Assembly (NCBI RefSeq): GCF_000739875.1 | Contig: NZ_BBJR01000043.1 | Location: 1 to 64,000, forward strand | DNA from: Comamonas aquatica NBRC 14918 | GTDB lineage: Bacteria; Pseudomonadota; Gammaproteobacteria; Burkholderiales; Burkholderiaceae_C | Direction: 5' to 3' | DNA length: 64,000 nucleotides | In this document: positions 8,771 through 19,384 of the stretch, in pieces | Numbering within the stretch: the stretch's first letter is position 1 | Layout: each line of letters opens with the position of its first letter | Notes under the pieces: generated by a model | Database searches by the model: none | Told to the model about the DNA's origin: nothing | The model's input: the letters and a program-made list of their open reading frames with translations, nothing else | Translations under genes and position numbers: made by a program

Positions 8771-9892
8771 TCAGTCCTGGGGATCGACGGCGGCGATCAT
8801 GCCGCCACCGAGGCAGACCTCACCGTCGTACAGCACGGCCGACTGGCCGGGCGTGACCGCCCATTGCGCCTCGGGAAAGTCCAGGCGGAACTGTGTGGCG
8901 CTGGGGCAGGCCCCCAGGAGGGCCGGCGAATCGGGCTGGCGGTAGCGGGTCTTGGAGCCATAGGTGCTGGGCACGGGCGCATGGCCCGCCACCCAGCTGG
9001 CGTTGTCCGCGTCCAGACGGTGCGACAGCAGCAGCGGGTGGTCATGGCCTTGCACCACGCGCAGGATGTTCTTCTCCACCTCCTTGGCGGCCACGAACCA
9101 GGGGGCATGGTCGCCCGCACCGCGCGCCGCGCCCTTGTCCTTGACGCCGCCGATGCCCAGGCCCGAGCGCTGGCCCAGGGTGTAGAAGCTCAGGCCCACG
9201 TGCTTGCCCAGCTTGCGGTTGCGGTCGTCCAGGATGGGACCGGGTTCCTTGCTGATGTAGCGGTTCAGGAAATCGCGGAATGGCCGCTCGCCGATGAAGC
9301 AGATGCCGGTGGAGTCCTTCTTCTTGGCGTTGGGCAGGCCGATTTCCTCGGCGATGCGGCGCACTTCGGTCTTGTGCAGCTCGCCCACGGGGAACAGCGT
9401 CTTGGACAGCTGGGCCTGGTTCAGGCGGTGCAGGAAGTAGCTCTGGTCCTTGGACGGATCCAGGCCCTTGAGCAGCTCGAACAGGCCGGTCGTGGCGTTC
9501 TGGCGCACGCGGGCGTAGTGGCCGGTGGCGATCTTTTCCGCCCCCAGGCGCATGGCGTGGTCCAGGAAGGCCTTGAACTTGATCTCAGCGTTGCACAGCA
9601 CATCGGGGTTGGGCGTGCGCCCGGACTCGTACTCGCGCAGGAACTCGGCGAAGACGCGGTCCTTGTACTCAGCGGCGAAGTTGACGTGCTCGATCTCGAT
9701 GCCGATCACATCGGCCACGCTGGCCGCGTCCAGGAAGTCCTGGCGGCTGGAGCAGAACTCGCTGTCGTCGTCATCTTCCCAGTTCTTCATGAAGATGCCG
9801 ACCACGTCATGGCCCTGCTGCTTGAGCAAATAGGCGGTCACCGCCGAATCCACGCCGCCGGACAGGCCGACGACCACTCTGTGCTTAGTCAT
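8771..9892 (-). CDS. mnmA: tRNA-specific 2-thiouridylase MnmA
   Basis: Thiolates U34 of tRNA-Glu/Gln/Lys in the cytosol, taking sulfur through the Tus relay. 373 residues. The PP-loop ATP site [10 protein letters not shown] is at 9-18. The two catalytic cysteines are present, Cys100 in VLCNAEIKF and Cys198 in [12 protein letters not shown]. Start at MTKHRVVVG (9892); the open frame runs further upstream through the next gene without meaning. Confidence 0.96.
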   Translation of the reverse strand: MTKHRVVVGLSGGVDSAVTAYLLKQQGHDVVGIFMKNWEDDDDSEFCSSRQDFLDAASVADVIGIEIEHVNFAAEYKDRVFAEFLREYESGRTPNPDVLCNAEIKFKAFLDHAMRLGAEKIATGHYARVRQNATTGLFELLKGLDPSKDQSYFLHRLNQAQLSKTLFPVGELHKTEVRRIAEEIGLPNAKKKDSTGICFIGERPFRDFLNRYISKEPGPILDDRNRKLGKHVGLSFYTLGQRSGLGIGGVKDKGAARGAGDHAPWFVAAKEVEKNILRVVQGHDHPLLLSHRLDADNASWVAGHAPVPSTYGSKTRYRQPDSPALLGACPSATQFRLDFPEAQWAVTPGQSAVLYDGEVCLGGGMIAAVDPQD

Positions 9893-9939
9893 AGCGAAAT
9901 TATCCCCGGAGGTGGGCGGCGGTGCTGGCGCGCGCGGGC

Positions 9940-11175
9940 TTAGGCATGCTCGCCGTGGGCCAGGGCCTGGGCGATCTGGCGGCTGCCCTGGTCGGACGAG
10001 CGCTGGTACAGGGCCAGTCCAAACTGCGGCAGCACGCCGATCAGGTGATCGATGACATCGCCCTGGATGCCTTCGTACTCCACCCACACGGTGGTGGCGG
10101 TGTAGCAAAACAGCTGCAGTGGCACGCCGGTGGCCGTGGGCTCCAGCGTGCGCACCAGCATGAACATGCCGGGCGCCTTGGAGATGCCGGGGTGGGCCTG
10201 CAGGTAGGCATAGGCATAGGCCTTGAAGGCGGCCAGGTTGGTCACCATGTCCGGCGCCACGGCGGCCTGCGGGGGCAGCACGCCGCCCTGGCCGTCCTGC
10301 GCCAGCAGGCCCTCGCGCTCGCTCCAGAAACCATCCAGCAGGCGGATGCGCGCCAGGTTCTGGCGCTCGGCCGGGGTCAGCAGGTGCACGGTGGCGGCAT
10401 CCACCAGCAGCGAGCGCATGATGCGGCGCCCGCCGGACTGGAACATGCCGCGCCAGTTCTTGAAGCTCTCGGTCATCAGCCGCCAGGTGGGGATGGTGGT
10501 GATGGTCTTGTCCCAGTTCTGCACCTTGACGGTGTTCAGCGCGATGTCCACCACGAAGCCGTCGGCGCCGGCCTGGGGCATCTCGATCCAGTCGCCCACG
10601 CGCATCATGTCGTTGGAGGCGATCTGCACCCCGGCCACGAAGGACAGGATGGTGTCCTTGAACACCAGCATCAGCACCGCCGACATGGCGCCCAGGCCCG
10701 ACAGCAGCAGCAGCGGCGAGCGGTCCATGATGGCCGCCGCGATCAGCAGCGCACCCACGATGTAGGCCACCAGCTTGGCCAACTGCACATAGCTCTTGAT
10801 GGAGTGGGTCTGCGTGGCCTTGGGGCCGTCGTGGCGGTCGTGGGCATCGTTGATCTCGCCCAGCAGCGTGGCCACCACGCGCACCACGTGGTACACGGTC
10901 AGCGCCGTCGCCAGGTTGCCAATCGCCTTGGTCGCGTTGGGCGGCAGGTGCTGCACCCAGTGGATGCCCAACTGCACCACGACGGAGGGCACGATCTTGG
11001 CCAGGCGCACCAGCACATGGTCGTGCAGCAGGATGGGCGCCCAGCCCATGGCCGGCATCGCCCGGCGCCACAGGCGCACGAAATGCAGCAGCACGCCCTG
11101 CACCACGAAACGCGACACCAGGGCCAGCAGGGCCAGCAACACCAGGCCGGTACAGGCCTGGGCCCACGGCTCCAT
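9940..11175 (-). CDS. ybdG: mechanosensitive channel, MscS superfamily, YbdG-type
   Basis: Inner-membrane small-conductance mechanosensitive channel homologue that would release osmolytes on hypo-osmotic shock. It matches E. coli YbdG: four to five hydrophobic segments in the first half, then the pore/beta-domain block [34 protein letters not shown] and [21 protein letters not shown] at 11175 (MEPWAQAC) gives 411 residues, close to YbdG's 415. An in-frame TTG at 11238 is an alternative with no better ribosome binding site. It stands 47 bp upstream of mnmA on the same strand and divergent from leuS. Confidence 0.88.
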   Translation of the reverse strand: MEPWAQACTGLVLLALLALVSRFVVQGVLLHFVRLWRRAMPAMGWAPILLHDHVLVRLAKIVPSVVVQLGIHWVQHLPPNATKAIGNLATALTVYHVVRVVATLLGEINDAHDRHDGPKATQTHSIKSYVQLAKLVAYIVGALLIAAAIMDRSPLLLLSGLGAMSAVLMLVFKDTILSFVAGVQIASNDMMRVGDWIEMPQAGADGFVVDIALNTVKVQNWDKTITTIPTWRLMTESFKNWRGMFQSGGRRIMRSLLVDAATVHLLTPAERQNLARIRLLDGFWSEREGLLAQDGQGGVLPPQAAVAPDMVTNLAAFKAYAYAYLQAHPGISKAPGMFMLVRTLEPTATGVPLQLFCYTATTVWVEYEGIQGDVIDHLIGVLPQFGLALYQRSSDQGSRQIAQALAHGEHA

Positions 11176-11385
11176 CCCGGCATACAAAGCAACAGCAGTC
11201 AAATCCACGGCACACACCCGCGTTTGGCACCAGTCCAAACGAATGTCAGAAAAAGTCAGTCAGAGAAGGGGATCTGCAGGCAAACCGCACCGAAAGGGTC
11301 GCCCGTTCGCGCGCCAAGGGAACCGTCCTAGCGCCTAAAATCCAGAGAAAGCAGTATTTTGACTGCACAACCGATCTACCAGCTC

Positions 11386-14094
11386 ATGCAAGACAAATAC
11401 AACCACACCGAGGTCGAACGCGCGGCGCACGACCATTGGGCCGCCCGCGATGCCTACCGTGTCGTAGAGGACAGCAACAAGAAAAAGTTCTATGCCTGCT
11501 CCATGCTGCCCTACCCCAGCGGCAAACTGCACATGGGCCACGTGCGCAACTACACCATCAACGACATGCTCACGCGCCAGCTGCGCATGCAGGGCTACAA
11601 CGTCTTGATGCCCATGGGCTGGGATGCCTTCGGTCTGCCCGCGGAGAACGCCGCGCTGAAGAACAAGGTGCCACCGGCCCAGTGGACGTACGACAACATC
11701 GCGTACATGAAGAAGCAGATGCAGTCCATGGGTCTGGCCATCGACTGGAGCCGCGAGATCGCCACCTGCGACCCCGAGTACTACAAGTGGAACCAGTGGC
11801 TGTTCCTGAAGATGCTGGACAAGGGCATCGCCTACCGCAAGACCCAGGTGGTGAACTGGGACCCGGTGGACCAGACCGTGCTGGCCAACGAGCAGGTCAT
11901 CGACGGCCGCGGCTGGCGCACCGGCGCCCTGGTGGAAAAGCGCGAGATTCCCGGTTACTACCTGGCCATCACCAACTACGCGCAAGAACTGCTGGACCAC
12001 GTGCAGGTCGGCAACGACAAGGCCACGCTGACCGGCTGGCCCGACAAGGTGCGCCTGATGCAGGAAAACTGGATCGGCAAATCAGCGGGTGTGCGCTTTG
12101 CGTTCACCCACGACATCAAGAATGCCGCCGGTGAGCTGATTCAAGACGGCAAGATGTACGTCTTCACCACGCGCGCCGACACCATCATGGGCGTGACCTT
12201 CTGCGCCGTGGCGCCCGAGCACCCTCTGGCCCTGCACGCCGCTGCCGCCAACGAGAAGCTGGCAGCCTTCATCGAGGGATGCAAAAAAGGCGGCACCACC
12301 GAAGCCGAGCTGGCCGTCAAGGAAAAAGAAGGCATGCCCACGGGCCTGTTCGTCACCCATCCCATCACCGGCACGCAAGTGGAAGTTTGGGTCGGCAACT
12401 ACGTGTTGATGAGCTATGGCGACGGCGCCGTGATGGGCGTGCCCGCCCACGACGAGCGCGACTTCGCCTTCGCCAACAAGTACGGCCTGCCCATCAAACA
12501 GGTGGTGGCCGTGGAAGGCCAGGCCGCTTATGACGACAAGCAGTGGAGCGACTGGTATGGCGACAAGGAGCGCGGCGTACTGATCAACTCCGGCGATCTC
12601 GACGGTCTGAACCACAAGGATGCGGTGCAGGCCGTGGCCAAGATCGTGGGCGACAAGGGTTTGGGCGAGCTCAAAACCACCTGGCGCCTGCGCGACTGGG
12701 GCATCAGCCGCCAGCGCTACTGGGGCACTCCCATCCCCATCATCCACTGCGCCGATTGCGGCGCACAGCCTGTGCCAGAGCAAGACCTGCCCGTGGTGCT
12801 GCCGCAAGACCTGGTCCCCGATGGCTCAGGCAACCCCCTGGTAAAAAGTGAAGCATTCCACGCAGGCGTGGTCTGCCCTTGCTGCGGAAAACCTGCCCGA
12901 CGCGAGACCGACACCATGGACACCTTCGTGGACAGTTCGTGGTACTTCATGCGTTATTGCGATGCGCAGAACGCCGACAAAATGGTGGCCGACGGCGCCG
13001 ACTACTGGATGCCTATGGACCAGTACATCGGTGGTGTGGAACACGCCATCCTGCACCTGCTGTACGCCCGCTTCTGGACCAAGGTGATGCGCGATCTGGG
13101 CCTGCTCAAGATCGACGAGCCCTTCACCAAGCTGCTGACCCAGGGCATGGTGCTGAACCACATCTACAGCCGCCGCACGGCCAAGGGCGCCAAGGAATAC
13201 TTCTGGCCCAAGGACGTCGAGCACGTCCACGACGAGACCGGCAAGATCATCGGTGCCAAGCTGAAGACAGAGGTTGACAGCGCCGACGGCCTGCTGCCCG
13301 TGGGCACGGCCATCGACTACGAGGGCGTGGGCACCATGTCCAAGTCCAAGAACAACGGCATCGACCCGCAGGAGCTGATCGAGAAGTACGGCGCCGATAC
13401 CGCGCGCCTGTACACCATGTTCACCGCACCGCCCGAGCTGACGCTGGAGTGGAACGACGCCGCCGTGGAAGGCAGCTACCGCTTCCTGCGCCGCGTCTAC
13501 AACTTCGGCGCCAAGCTGCTGGCCGGCAACTACGCCGCCGCCGAAGCCGCCACCGACGGCCTGTCCGACCTGTCCCAGGTGCAGTTCGGCAAGGACGCCA
13601 AGGCGCTGCGCCTGGAAATCCACACCGTGCTCAAGCAGGTGGACTACGACTACCAGCGCATGCAGTACAACACCGTGGTCTCGGGCGCGATGAAGATGAT
13701 CAACGCGCTGGAAGGCTTCAAGGGTCTGGACAGCGCCGACGGCCAGATCGCTGCCATCGAAGGCTTTGGCATCCTGCTGCGCGTGCTCTACCCTGCCACG
13801 CCGCACATCACCCATGTGCTGTGGAACGAGCTGGGCTACGCCAACAAGCAGGGCGACCTGCTGGATGCGGCCTGGCCCCAGGTGGATGCCTCGGCCCTGG
13901 TGCAGGACGAGCTGGAGCTGGTGCTGCAGGTCAACGGCAAGCTGCGCGGCGCGATCCGCGTGCCCGCCGCCGCCGACAAGGCCCTGATCGAAGCCACCGC
14001 CCTGGCCCACGAAGAAGCCCAGAAGTTCATCAACGGTGCCACCCCCAAGAAGGTGATCGTGGTGCCAGGCCGTCTGGTCAACATCGTCGTCTGA
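11386..14094 (+). CDS. leuS: leucyl-tRNA synthetase
   Basis: Class I aminoacyl-tRNA synthetase, cytosolic, with editing domain. The HIGH-type motif reads [15 protein letters not shown], the KMSKS-type motif reads [14 protein letters not shown], and the CP1 editing region lies between them, with [12 protein letters not shown]. About 902 residues, slightly longer than E. coli (860) because of an insertion around [12 protein letters not shown] in the C-terminal half. Start chosen at [11 protein letters not shown], the family N-terminus; a TTG 27 bp upstream is possible. A TAAAAT -10-like box is at 11336-11341. First gene of a leuS-lptE-holA unit. Confidence 0.95.
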   Translation: MQDKYNHTEVERAAHDHWAARDAYRVVEDSNKKKFYACSMLPYPSGKLHMGHVRNYTINDMLTRQLRMQGYNVLMPMGWDAFGLPAENAALKNKVPPAQWTYDNIAYMKKQMQSMGLAIDWSREIATCDPEYYKWNQWLFLKMLDKGIAYRKTQVVNWDPVDQTVLANEQVIDGRGWRTGALVEKREIPGYYLAITNYAQELLDHVQVGNDKATLTGWPDKVRLMQENWIGKSAGVRFAFTHDIKNAAGELIQDGKMYVFTTRADTIMGVTFCAVAPEHPLALHAAAANEKLAAFIEGCKKGGTTEAELAVKEKEGMPTGLFVTHPITGTQVEVWVGNYVLMSYGDGAVMGVPAHDERDFAFANKYGLPIKQVVAVEGQAAYDDKQWSDWYGDKERGVLINSGDLDGLNHKDAVQAVAKIVGDKGLGELKTTWRLRDWGISRQRYWGTPIPIIHCADCGAQPVPEQDLPVVLPQDLVPDGSGNPLVKSEAFHAGVVCPCCGKPARRETDTMDTFVDSSWYFMRYCDAQNADKMVADGADYWMPMDQYIGGVEHAILHLLYARFWTKVMRDLGLLKIDEPFTKLLTQGMVLNHIYSRRTAKGAKEYFWPKDVEHVHDETGKIIGAKLKTEVDSADGLLPVGTAIDYEGVGTMSKSKNNGIDPQELIEKYGADTARLYTMFTAPPELTLEWNDAAVEGSYRFLRRVYNFGAKLLAGNYAAAEAATDGLSDLSQVQFGKDAKALRLEIHTVLKQVDYDYQRMQYNTVVSGAMKMINALEGFKGLDSADGQIAAIEGFGILLRVLYPATPHITHVLWNELGYANKQGDLLDAAWPQVDASALVQDELELVLQVNGKLRGAIRVPAAADKALIEATALAHEEAQKFINGATPKKVIVVPGRLVNIVV

Positions 14095-14115
14095 CGACGC
14101 CTGAGGATGCACGCC

Positions 14116-14625
14116 ATGCGCAAACGTACGCTGCTTTCCCTGATGGTGCTGGCCCCCGTGGTCAGCGCCTGCGGCTTTCGCCTGCGTGGCGCGCCGTCCT
14201 TCCCCTTCAAATCGCTGTATGTGCAGGCCCCGGCGGGCTCGCCCTTCACCCGCGAAGTGCTGCGCCACCTGGCCACGGCCGGTGGCAACCTGACCGTGGT
14301 GCTGCCGCCCGCCAAGCCCGACACGGCCGAGGCCACCCTGCACCTGCTGGGCGAGAGCCGCCAGCGCGTGGTGCTGGCCAAGACCGTGTCCGGCCAGGTG
14401 CGCGAGGTGGAGCTGCGCCTGACCGGCCGCTTCAAGCTGGTCGACCGCGACGGCCGCGTCTGGATCGAGGACGCGGAAATCCAGCAAAAGCGCGACATGA
14501 GCTACAGCGAATCCCTGGCCCTGGCCAAGGACGAGGAAGAAGCCGCCCTGTACCGCAACATGTACGCCGACATGGCGCAGCAGCTGCTGCGCCGCCTAGC
14601 CGCCGCCCACCCCCCGGCGGAATAA
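14116..14625 (+). CDS. lptE: LPS-assembly lipoprotein LptE
   Basis: Outer-membrane lipoprotein that plugs the LptD barrel and helps place lipopolysaccharide in the outer leaflet. Signal peptide MRKRTLLSLMVLAPVVSAC with lipidated Cys19, followed by the family start CGFRLRG. 169 residues. ATG at 14116 has TGAGGA eight bases upstream, so it is preferred to the ATG nine bases earlier. It begins 21 bp after leuS and ends 6 bp before holA, an order seen in many proteobacteria. Confidence 0.93.
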   Translation: MRKRTLLSLMVLAPVVSACGFRLRGAPSFPFKSLYVQAPAGSPFTREVLRHLATAGGNLTVVLPPAKPDTAEATLHLLGESRQRVVLAKTVSGQVREVELRLTGRFKLVDRDGRVWIEDAEIQQKRDMSYSESLALAKDEEEAALYRNMYADMAQQLLRRLAAAHPPAE

Positions 14626-14631
14626 GCCCCC

Positions 14632-15696
14632 ATGCAACTGGCACTGAACCAGCTGGCCGCACACCTGCACAAAGGTCTGCGGCCTTTGTACACCCTGTAC
14701 GGCGACGAACCGCTGCAGCAGCAGGAGGCGGCCGACGCCATCCGTGCCGCCGCGCGCGCAGCCGGCCACACCGAACGCAGCGTGCACACCGTGCAGGGGG
14801 CGCATTTCGACTGGAGTGCGGTGCTGGCCGCCGGTGGATCGCTGAGCCTGTTTGCCGACAAGCAGCTGGTGGAGCTGCGCATCCCCTCGGGCAAGCCCGG
14901 CAAGGACGGCAGCGCCGCCCTGCAGCAGCTGGCCGCCCACGCCGCCCAGGACGAGCACACGCTGACCCTGGTCACCCTGCCGCGCCTGGACGCCCAGACC
15001 AAGAAGGGCGCCTGGTTCGCCGCGCTGGACGCCAACGGCGTGACCGTGGCCATCGACCCCATCGAGCGCGCCGCCCTGCCCACCTGGATTGCGCAGCGCC
15101 TGGCCCAGCAGGGCCAGCGCGTGGCCTCGGGCGAGGCGGGCCAGCGCACCCTGCAGTTCTTCGCCGACCGCGTGGAAGGCAACCTGCTGGCCGCGCACCA
15201 GGAGATCCAGAAACTGGGCCTGCTGCAGCCCGAGGGCGAGCTGAGCTACGAGGTGGTCGAACAGGCCGTGCTGAACGTGGCGCGCTACGACGTCTTTAAG
15301 CTGTCCGAGGCCGTGCTGTCCGGCAACCTGCCGCGCGCCATGCGCATGCTCGACGGACTGCAGGCCGAGGGCACGGCCGAGGTGCTGGTCCACTGGACGC
15401 TGGCCGAAGACATCCGCAACCTCAAGCGCGCCAAGGACGCGCTGGCCGGCGGCCAGCCCCTGCCCATGGTGCTGCGCGGCCTGCGCATCTGGGGCGCCAA
15501 GGAAAAGCTGTTCGAGCGCGTGGTGCCCCGCCTCACGCCCAATGCCGCCGTGCGCCTGCTGCACTCGGCCCACCTAGTCGACGGCATCGTCAAGGGCCTG
15601 CCCGCCGACGGCTGGCCGCGCGACAGCTGGCAGGCCCTGCGCAAGCTGGCCATGGACATGGCCAGCGCCCTGCAGGCCGCCCCCGCACGCCGCTGA
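14632..15696 (+). CDS. holA: DNA polymerase III subunit delta
   Basis: Clamp-loader subunit that opens the beta sliding clamp. 354 residues with the family start region LYTLYGDEPLQQQEAADAIR and the later block RYDVFKLSEAVLSGN. It is in one unit with leuS and lptE. Its stop codon overlaps the first copy of a tandem heptamer array, so changes at the array edge could alter the protein's C-terminus (AAPARR). Confidence 0.94.
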   Translation: MQLALNQLAAHLHKGLRPLYTLYGDEPLQQQEAADAIRAAARAAGHTERSVHTVQGAHFDWSAVLAAGGSLSLFADKQLVELRIPSGKPGKDGSAALQQLAAHAAQDEHTLTLVTLPRLDAQTKKGAWFAALDANGVTVAIDPIERAALPTWIAQRLAQQGQRVASGEAGQRTLQFFADRVEGNLLAAHQEIQKLGLLQPEGELSYEVVEQAVLNVARYDVFKLSEAVLSGNLPRAMRMLDGLQAEGTAEVLVHWTLAEDIRNLKRAKDALAGGQPLPMVLRGLRIWGAKEKLFERVVPRLTPNAAVRLLHSAHLVDGIVKGLPADGWPRDSWQALRKLAMDMASALQAAPARR

Positions 15697-15893
15697 GAGC
15701 TGAGAGCTGAGAGCTGAGAGCTGAGAGCTGAGAGCTGAGAGCTGAGAGCTGAGAGCTGCGGACTGCGGACTGCGGACTGCGGACTGCGGACTGCGGACTG
15801 CGGACTGCGGACTGCGGACTGCGGACTGCGGACTGCGGACTGCGGACTGCGGACTGCGGACTGCGGACTGCGGACTGCGGACTGCGGACTGCG
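15693..15893. repeat. compound heptanucleotide tandem array (9x CTGAGAG + 19x CTGCGGA)
   Basis: From 15693 there are nine perfect CTGAGAG units (to 15755), then nineteen perfect CTGCGGA units (15756-15888) and a partial unit. The holA stop TGA (15694-15696) is part of the first unit. The two unit types share the CTG..GA frame and differ by two substitutions, suggesting one arose from the other and both expanded by slippage. Seven is not a multiple of three, so every frame of the minus strand stays open, giving a spurious RSPQSAV peptide repeat. Confidence 0.97.
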
Positions 15894-15904
15894 CAGGGTT
15901 GCAC

Positions 15905-15997
15905 CAACCAGGAGCTGTCTGCGCAAGCCTGGCAAGGATTTCAGATACTTTTCAGCTTCAAAGCCACTACTGAAGAGCGCTGACCGCTCTCTTTTCT
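15905..15997. repeat. dispersed hairpin repeat R3, inverted pair
   Basis: First copy reads AGGAGCTGTCTGCGC then CTGGCAAGG (15909-15943). The second, inverted copy contains GAGCGCTGACCGCTC (15975-15989) followed by a T-rich end. The second half closely matches R8 (GAGCGCGGACCGCTC). It fills the space between the holA array and the purC terminator. Confidence 0.65.
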
Positions 15998-16010
15998 GCG
16001 AGCACGCACA

Positions 16011-16038
16011 AAAAAAGCAGCCCTCGGGCTGCTTTTTT
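16011..16038. terminator. bidirectional terminator (purC / holA side)
   Basis: 13-bp stem AAAAAAGCAGCCC/GGGCTGCTTTTTT with a 2-nt loop. It ends purC on the minus strand and can also stop holA transcripts on the plus strand. Confidence 0.88.
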
Positions 16039-16058
16039 CAGCGGCGCGTGGCGCCTGC

Positions 16059-16979
16059 TCAGGCCATCAGGCGCTGCAGGGCTTCGCGGTACTTGGCGGC
16101 GGTCTTCTCGATCACCTCCTGGGGCAGACGCGGCGCCGGGGCCGTCTTGTCCCACAGCTTGCCGTTGACCTTGGCCTGCTCCAGCCAGTCGCGCACGAAC
16201 TGCTTGTCGTAGCTGGGCGGGTTCTCACCCTTGGCCAGCGCGTCCTCGTAGCCTTCCACGGGCCAGTAGCGCGAGCTGTCGGGGGTCAGCACCTCATCCA
16301 TCAGCACCAGGGTGCCGTCTTCGGTCAGGCCGAATTCGAACTTGGTGTCGGCAATGATCATGCCCTTGGTCAGCGCGATCTCGGCCGCTTCCTTGTAGAT
16401 GCGGATGGCGGTGTCGCGGATCTGGGCGGCCAGTTGCTCGCCCACCATTTCCACGGTGCGCTCGTAGGTGATGTTCTCGTCGTGGTCGCCCATCTCGGCC
16501 TTGGCGGCGGGGGTGTAGATGGGCTCTGGCAGCTTGGCAGCGTTGGTCAGGCCGGCGGGCAGCTTCACGCCACAGACCGACTGCGAAGCCTTGTATTCCT
16601 GCCAGCCGCTGCCGGCCAGGTAGCCGCGCACCACGGCCTCGATCAGCACCGGCTTCAGGCGCTTAACCAGCATGGAGCGGCCTTCGACCTGCTTGACTTC
16701 CTCGGGCTTGACCACGGACTCGGGCGCTTCGCCGGTCAGGTGGTTGGGGCAGATGTGGCCCAGCTTGTCGAACCAGAACAGTGCCATCTGCGTCAGCAGC
16801 ACGCCCTTGCCGGGGATGGGTTCGCCCATGATCACGTCGAAGGCCGACAGACGGTCCGAAGCCACCATCAGGATGCGGTCGTCCCCCACGGCGTAGTTGT
16901 CACGCACCTTGCCGCGCGCCAGCAGCGGCAGGGACGTGATGTTGGAAGTGTGCAGGGCAGAAGTCGTGGGCTGTGTCAT
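16059..16979 (-). CDS. purC: phosphoribosylaminoimidazole-succinocarboxamide synthase (SAICAR synthetase)
   Basis: ATP-dependent step of de novo purine synthesis joining CAIR and aspartate. 306 residues, as in beta-proteobacteria and yeast-like forms. Motifs include [30 protein letters not shown] with ATP contacts, and TKFEFGL and [14 protein letters not shown] near the C-terminus. Start at MTQPTTSAL (16979), discarding a 36-bp extension. No other pur gene is nearby. The 379 bp upstream separate it from divergent hpf. Confidence 0.96.
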   Translation of the reverse strand: MTQPTTSALHTSNITSLPLLARGKVRDNYAVGDDRILMVASDRLSAFDVIMGEPIPGKGVLLTQMALFWFDKLGHICPNHLTGEAPESVVKPEEVKQVEGRSMLVKRLKPVLIEAVVRGYLAGSGWQEYKASQSVCGVKLPAGLTNAAKLPEPIYTPAAKAEMGDHDENITYERTVEMVGEQLAAQIRDTAIRIYKEAAEIALTKGMIIADTKFEFGLTEDGTLVLMDEVLTPDSSRYWPVEGYEDALAKGENPPSYDKQFVRDWLEQAKVNGKLWDKTAPAPRLPQEVIEKTAAKYREALQRLMA

Positions 16980-17358
16980 GGAGAAGGCAGACAAAAGGAA
17001 TTCGAAACTTGGCAAAGTCGCCGTGCCGGGCAGGCCGTGCTGCAGGCCAGGATTTTAGGGCGGGGCCAGACGCTGGCGCACGCAGCGCCCCTGGTTGCGT
17101 CAATGTCGATGCCGGTCCTGCGCAGCGGTGCACACGCCCAGCAGACCGCAGCAAAAACGCCCCATTTTGCGCTCATTTGCGCCCCCCGTCTGCCGGGCGG
17201 CCATTTCCCCGCGTGCTACCCCAGCATGCGCTTGCACACCCCGGTCAACAGGCGCATAGTGGTCCGCAAGCGACGAATGCGCATTCAACCGCCCCAGGCC
17301 GCACCCTCCGGTGTGCGGCCCCCAGCTTTGCCACCCTGAAAGCACAGGAGGTTGATTT
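16980..17358. other. purC-hpf divergent intergenic region
   Basis: 379 bp without a credible gene. It must hold the promoters of purC (minus) and hpf (plus), but I see no convincing -35/-10 pair. The only clear structure is a perfect 8-bp hairpin GGCCGCAC/GTGCGGCC (17297-17320) about 40 bp before hpf, followed by a near-consensus AGGAGGT ribosome binding site at 17347. Confidence 0.5.
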
Positions 17359-17706
17359 ATGAACTTGACCATCAGCGGCCACCATCTGGATGTCAGCCAC
17401 GCCTTGCGGGCCTACGTTCTCGCCAAACTGGACCGCGTGCTGCGCCATGTGGACCAAGTGATCCACGTGAAGGTGCTGCTGTCCACGCACAACGAAGCGC
17501 AAAAGGACGGGCGCCAGCGCGCCGAATGCAGCATCCTCGTCAAGGGCAATGCCCTGCACGCCGGCAGCAAGCACTTTGACCTGTACGCCGCGATCGACGA
17601 GTTGGCCGACAAGCTGGACCGCCTGGCCCTCAGCCACAAGACCCGCACCAAGTGCTGGCGCTGCACGCCGACCAAACACGCCGTGGCGGCCTTCGCGGCC
17701 CCTTAA
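17359..17706 (+). CDS. hpf: ribosome hibernation promoting factor (short HPF)
   Basis: Binds the 30S decoding centre and favours 100S ribosome dimers in stationary phase. 115 residues with the N-terminus MNLTISGHHLDVSHALRAYV and the segment HFDLYAAIDELADKLD typical of the HPF/RaiA fold. No long C-terminal dimerisation domain. Preceded by a near-perfect AGGAGGT. Adjacent to ptsN and hprK, as usual in beta-proteobacteria; rpoN, often just upstream, is absent here. A second HPF-like gene is at 49150-49521. Confidence 0.93.
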   Translation: MNLTISGHHLDVSHALRAYVLAKLDRVLRHVDQVIHVKVLLSTHNEAQKDGRQRAECSILVKGNALHAGSKHFDLYAAIDELADKLDRLALSHKTRTKCWRCTPTKHAVAAFAAP

Positions 17707-17756
17707 AGCACCTTGTCTTTTGCTTGAATGCAGATTTGGGTAAAGTCTGCCCTGAC

Positions 17757-17780
17757 AGGCCGCCAGTTGGCGGCCTTTTT
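17757..17780 (+). terminator. intrinsic terminator of hpf
   Basis: Stem AGGCCGCC/GGCGGCCT with AGTT loop and a run of five T, 50 bp after hpf and 55 bp before ptsN. This suggests hpf and ptsN are at least partly uncoupled. Confidence 0.85.
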
Positions 17781-17835
17781 GCTCCGGCGCACCAGCCAGC
17801 ATTCTGGGTCCGGGCGATGCATAATTCTTCCCAAC

Positions 17836-18303
17836 ATGAACCGTCTAGCTTCCATCCTGTCGCCCGCTCAAGTGCTTGTGAGCGTTGATGCCACCAGCAA
17901 AAAACGCGCTTTTGAAGAAGCCGGTCTTTTGTTTGAAGGACTGCACGGCCTGTCGCGCGCGCTGATCACGGACAGCCTGTTCGCCCGGGAGCGTCTGGGC
18001 TCCACCGGACTGGGCCATGGCGTCGCCATCCCCCACGGCCGCATCAAGGGCCTGAAGGCCCCGATGGCCGCGGTGTTCCAGCTGGCCCGCGCCATCGGCT
18101 TCGATGCCCCCGATGAGCAACCGGTGCAGCTGCTGATCTTTCTGCTGGTGCCCGAAGCCGCCACCCAGCAGCACCTGGAAATCCTGTCGGAAATTGCCGA
18201 GCTGCTGAGCGACAGCGGCCTGCGCGAGTCGCTCAAGAGCGCCAACGACGCCCTGGTCCTGCACGAACTGATTGCCACCTGGCAATCCGCTGCTGCCAAC
18301 TAA
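17836..18303 (+). CDS. ptsN: PTS-Ntr enzyme IIA
   Basis: Regulatory phosphotransferase protein of the nitrogen-related PTS; no sugar transport, but it controls potassium uptake and stress pathways in relatives. 155 residues. Phosphorylated His is His67 in GVAIPHGRI. Start at MNRLASILSP, the family N-terminus. It is followed 48 bp later by hprK. In E. coli, dephosphorylated PtsN binds TrkA; trkA is also in this window, though unlinked. Confidence 0.94.
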   Translation: MNRLASILSPAQVLVSVDATSKKRAFEEAGLLFEGLHGLSRALITDSLFARERLGSTGLGHGVAIPHGRIKGLKAPMAAVFQLARAIGFDAPDEQPVQLLIFLLVPEAATQQHLEILSEIAELLSDSGLRESLKSANDALVLHELIATWQSAAAN

Positions 18304-18351
18304 CCCCACCTTGCCTGCTGCGAGGGCCGGCAAGGTTTCACTGCCCCCGCC

Positions 18352-19317
18352 ATGCGCCACAAAGCCATCAACGCCAACCGGCTCTTCGAAGCTTTTCGTA
18401 CCACGCTGCGTTGGGAATGGCTGGCCGGCCTGGGCGCCTCGGAACGCCGCTTCGATGAAATGGCCGTGCGCTCCGCGCGCTCCGGCGCCGATCTGGTCGG
18501 CTACCTGAACTACATCCACCCCTACCGCCTGCAGGTGCTGGGGGAACGCGAGGTGGCCTACCTGCAGAACGCCACCCCCGAAGACTGCGCCCGACGCATT
18601 GCGCGCATCGTCAAGCTGGAGCCCCCGGTGCTGGTGCTGGCCGATGGCCAGGCGGCGCCCCCCGCCCTGCTGACCATGTGCGAACAGGCACAAATCCCCA
18701 TGTTCGCCACGCGCGAAGCCTCGGCCTTCGTCATCGACGTGCTGCGCGCCTACCTGTCCAAGCACTTTGCCGACCGCACCACCATGCACGGCGTGTTCAT
18801 GGACATCCTGGGCATGGGGGTGATGATCACCGGCGAGTCCGGCCTGGGCAAGAGCGAGCTGGGCCTGGAACTGATCACCCGGGGCAACGGCCTGGTTGCC
18901 GACGATGCCGTCGACCTGTACCGCATCAACCAGACCACCATCGAGGGCAAGTGCCCCGAGCTGCTGCAGAACCTGCTGGAAGTGCGTGGCATCGGCCTGC
19001 TGGACATCCGCGCCATCTTTGGCGAGACCGCCGTGCGCCGCAAGATGCGCCTCAAGCTCATCGTGCACCTGGTGCGCAAGGAAACCATGGAGCGCGAGTA
19101 CGAACGCCTGCCCCAGGAGCCCCTGACCCAGGACGTGCTGGGCATCCCGGTGCGCAAGGTGGTGATTCCCGTGACCGCGGGCCGCAACATTGCGGTGCTG
19201 GTGGAAGCCGCCGTGCGCAACAGCATCCTGCAGCTGCGGGGCATCGACACCTACCAAGAGTTTGTCGAGCGTCACCGCAAGGCGATGGAGCGCGACATGG
19301 GCCGCGGCGCCCAGTAA
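18352..19317 (+). CDS. hprK: HPr kinase/phosphorylase
   Basis: Bifunctional enzyme that phosphorylates and dephosphorylates Ser of HPr. 321 residues. Walker A GESGLGKS at 161-168, His146 in TTMHGVF, and the family signature around [16 protein letters not shown]. Many proteobacteria keep hprK beside ptsN as part of a purely regulatory PTS. Convergent with fur; their ends are 67 bp apart and share the terminator. Confidence 0.95.
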   Translation: MRHKAINANRLFEAFRTTLRWEWLAGLGASERRFDEMAVRSARSGADLVGYLNYIHPYRLQVLGEREVAYLQNATPEDCARRIARIVKLEPPVLVLADGQAAPPALLTMCEQAQIPMFATREASAFVIDVLRAYLSKHFADRTTMHGVFMDILGMGVMITGESGLGKSELGLELITRGNGLVADDAVDLYRINQTTIEGKCPELLQNLLEVRGIGLLDIRAIFGETAVRRKMRLKLIVHLVRKETMEREYERLPQEPLTQDVLGIPVRKVVIPVTAGRNIAVLVEAAVRNSILQLRGIDTYQEFVERHRKAMERDMGRGAQ

Positions 19318-19325
19318 GGCGGCAT

Positions 19326-19350
19326 AAAAAAAGGCATCACGAGGATGCCT
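19326..19350 (-). terminator. intrinsic terminator of fur
   Basis: Stem AGGCATC/GATGCCT with a 5-nt loop and seven T on the minus strand, between the convergent ends of hprK and fur. Confidence 0.82.
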
Positions 19351-19384
19351 GGTCAGCAGCAGGGCACGCTCGGCGTGCCGGCGC

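Noticed and set aside
9893-11230. Upstream extension of mnmA frame
   Set aside because: Lies out of frame over the mechanosensitive channel gene and shows no homology; MnmA begins at MTKHRVVVG.
15693-15893. CRISPR-like appearance of the repeat array
   Set aside because: Head-to-tail heptamers with no spacers and no cas genes.
15590-15935. Minus-strand open frames encoding RSPQSAV repeats
   Set aside because: They are a by-product of the heptamer array, whose unit length keeps all frames open; no ribosome binding site or homologous domain.
17297-17330. Possible sigma-54 promoter before hpf
   Set aside because: The GG and GC elements are one base off the required spacing and flanking bases do not fit.
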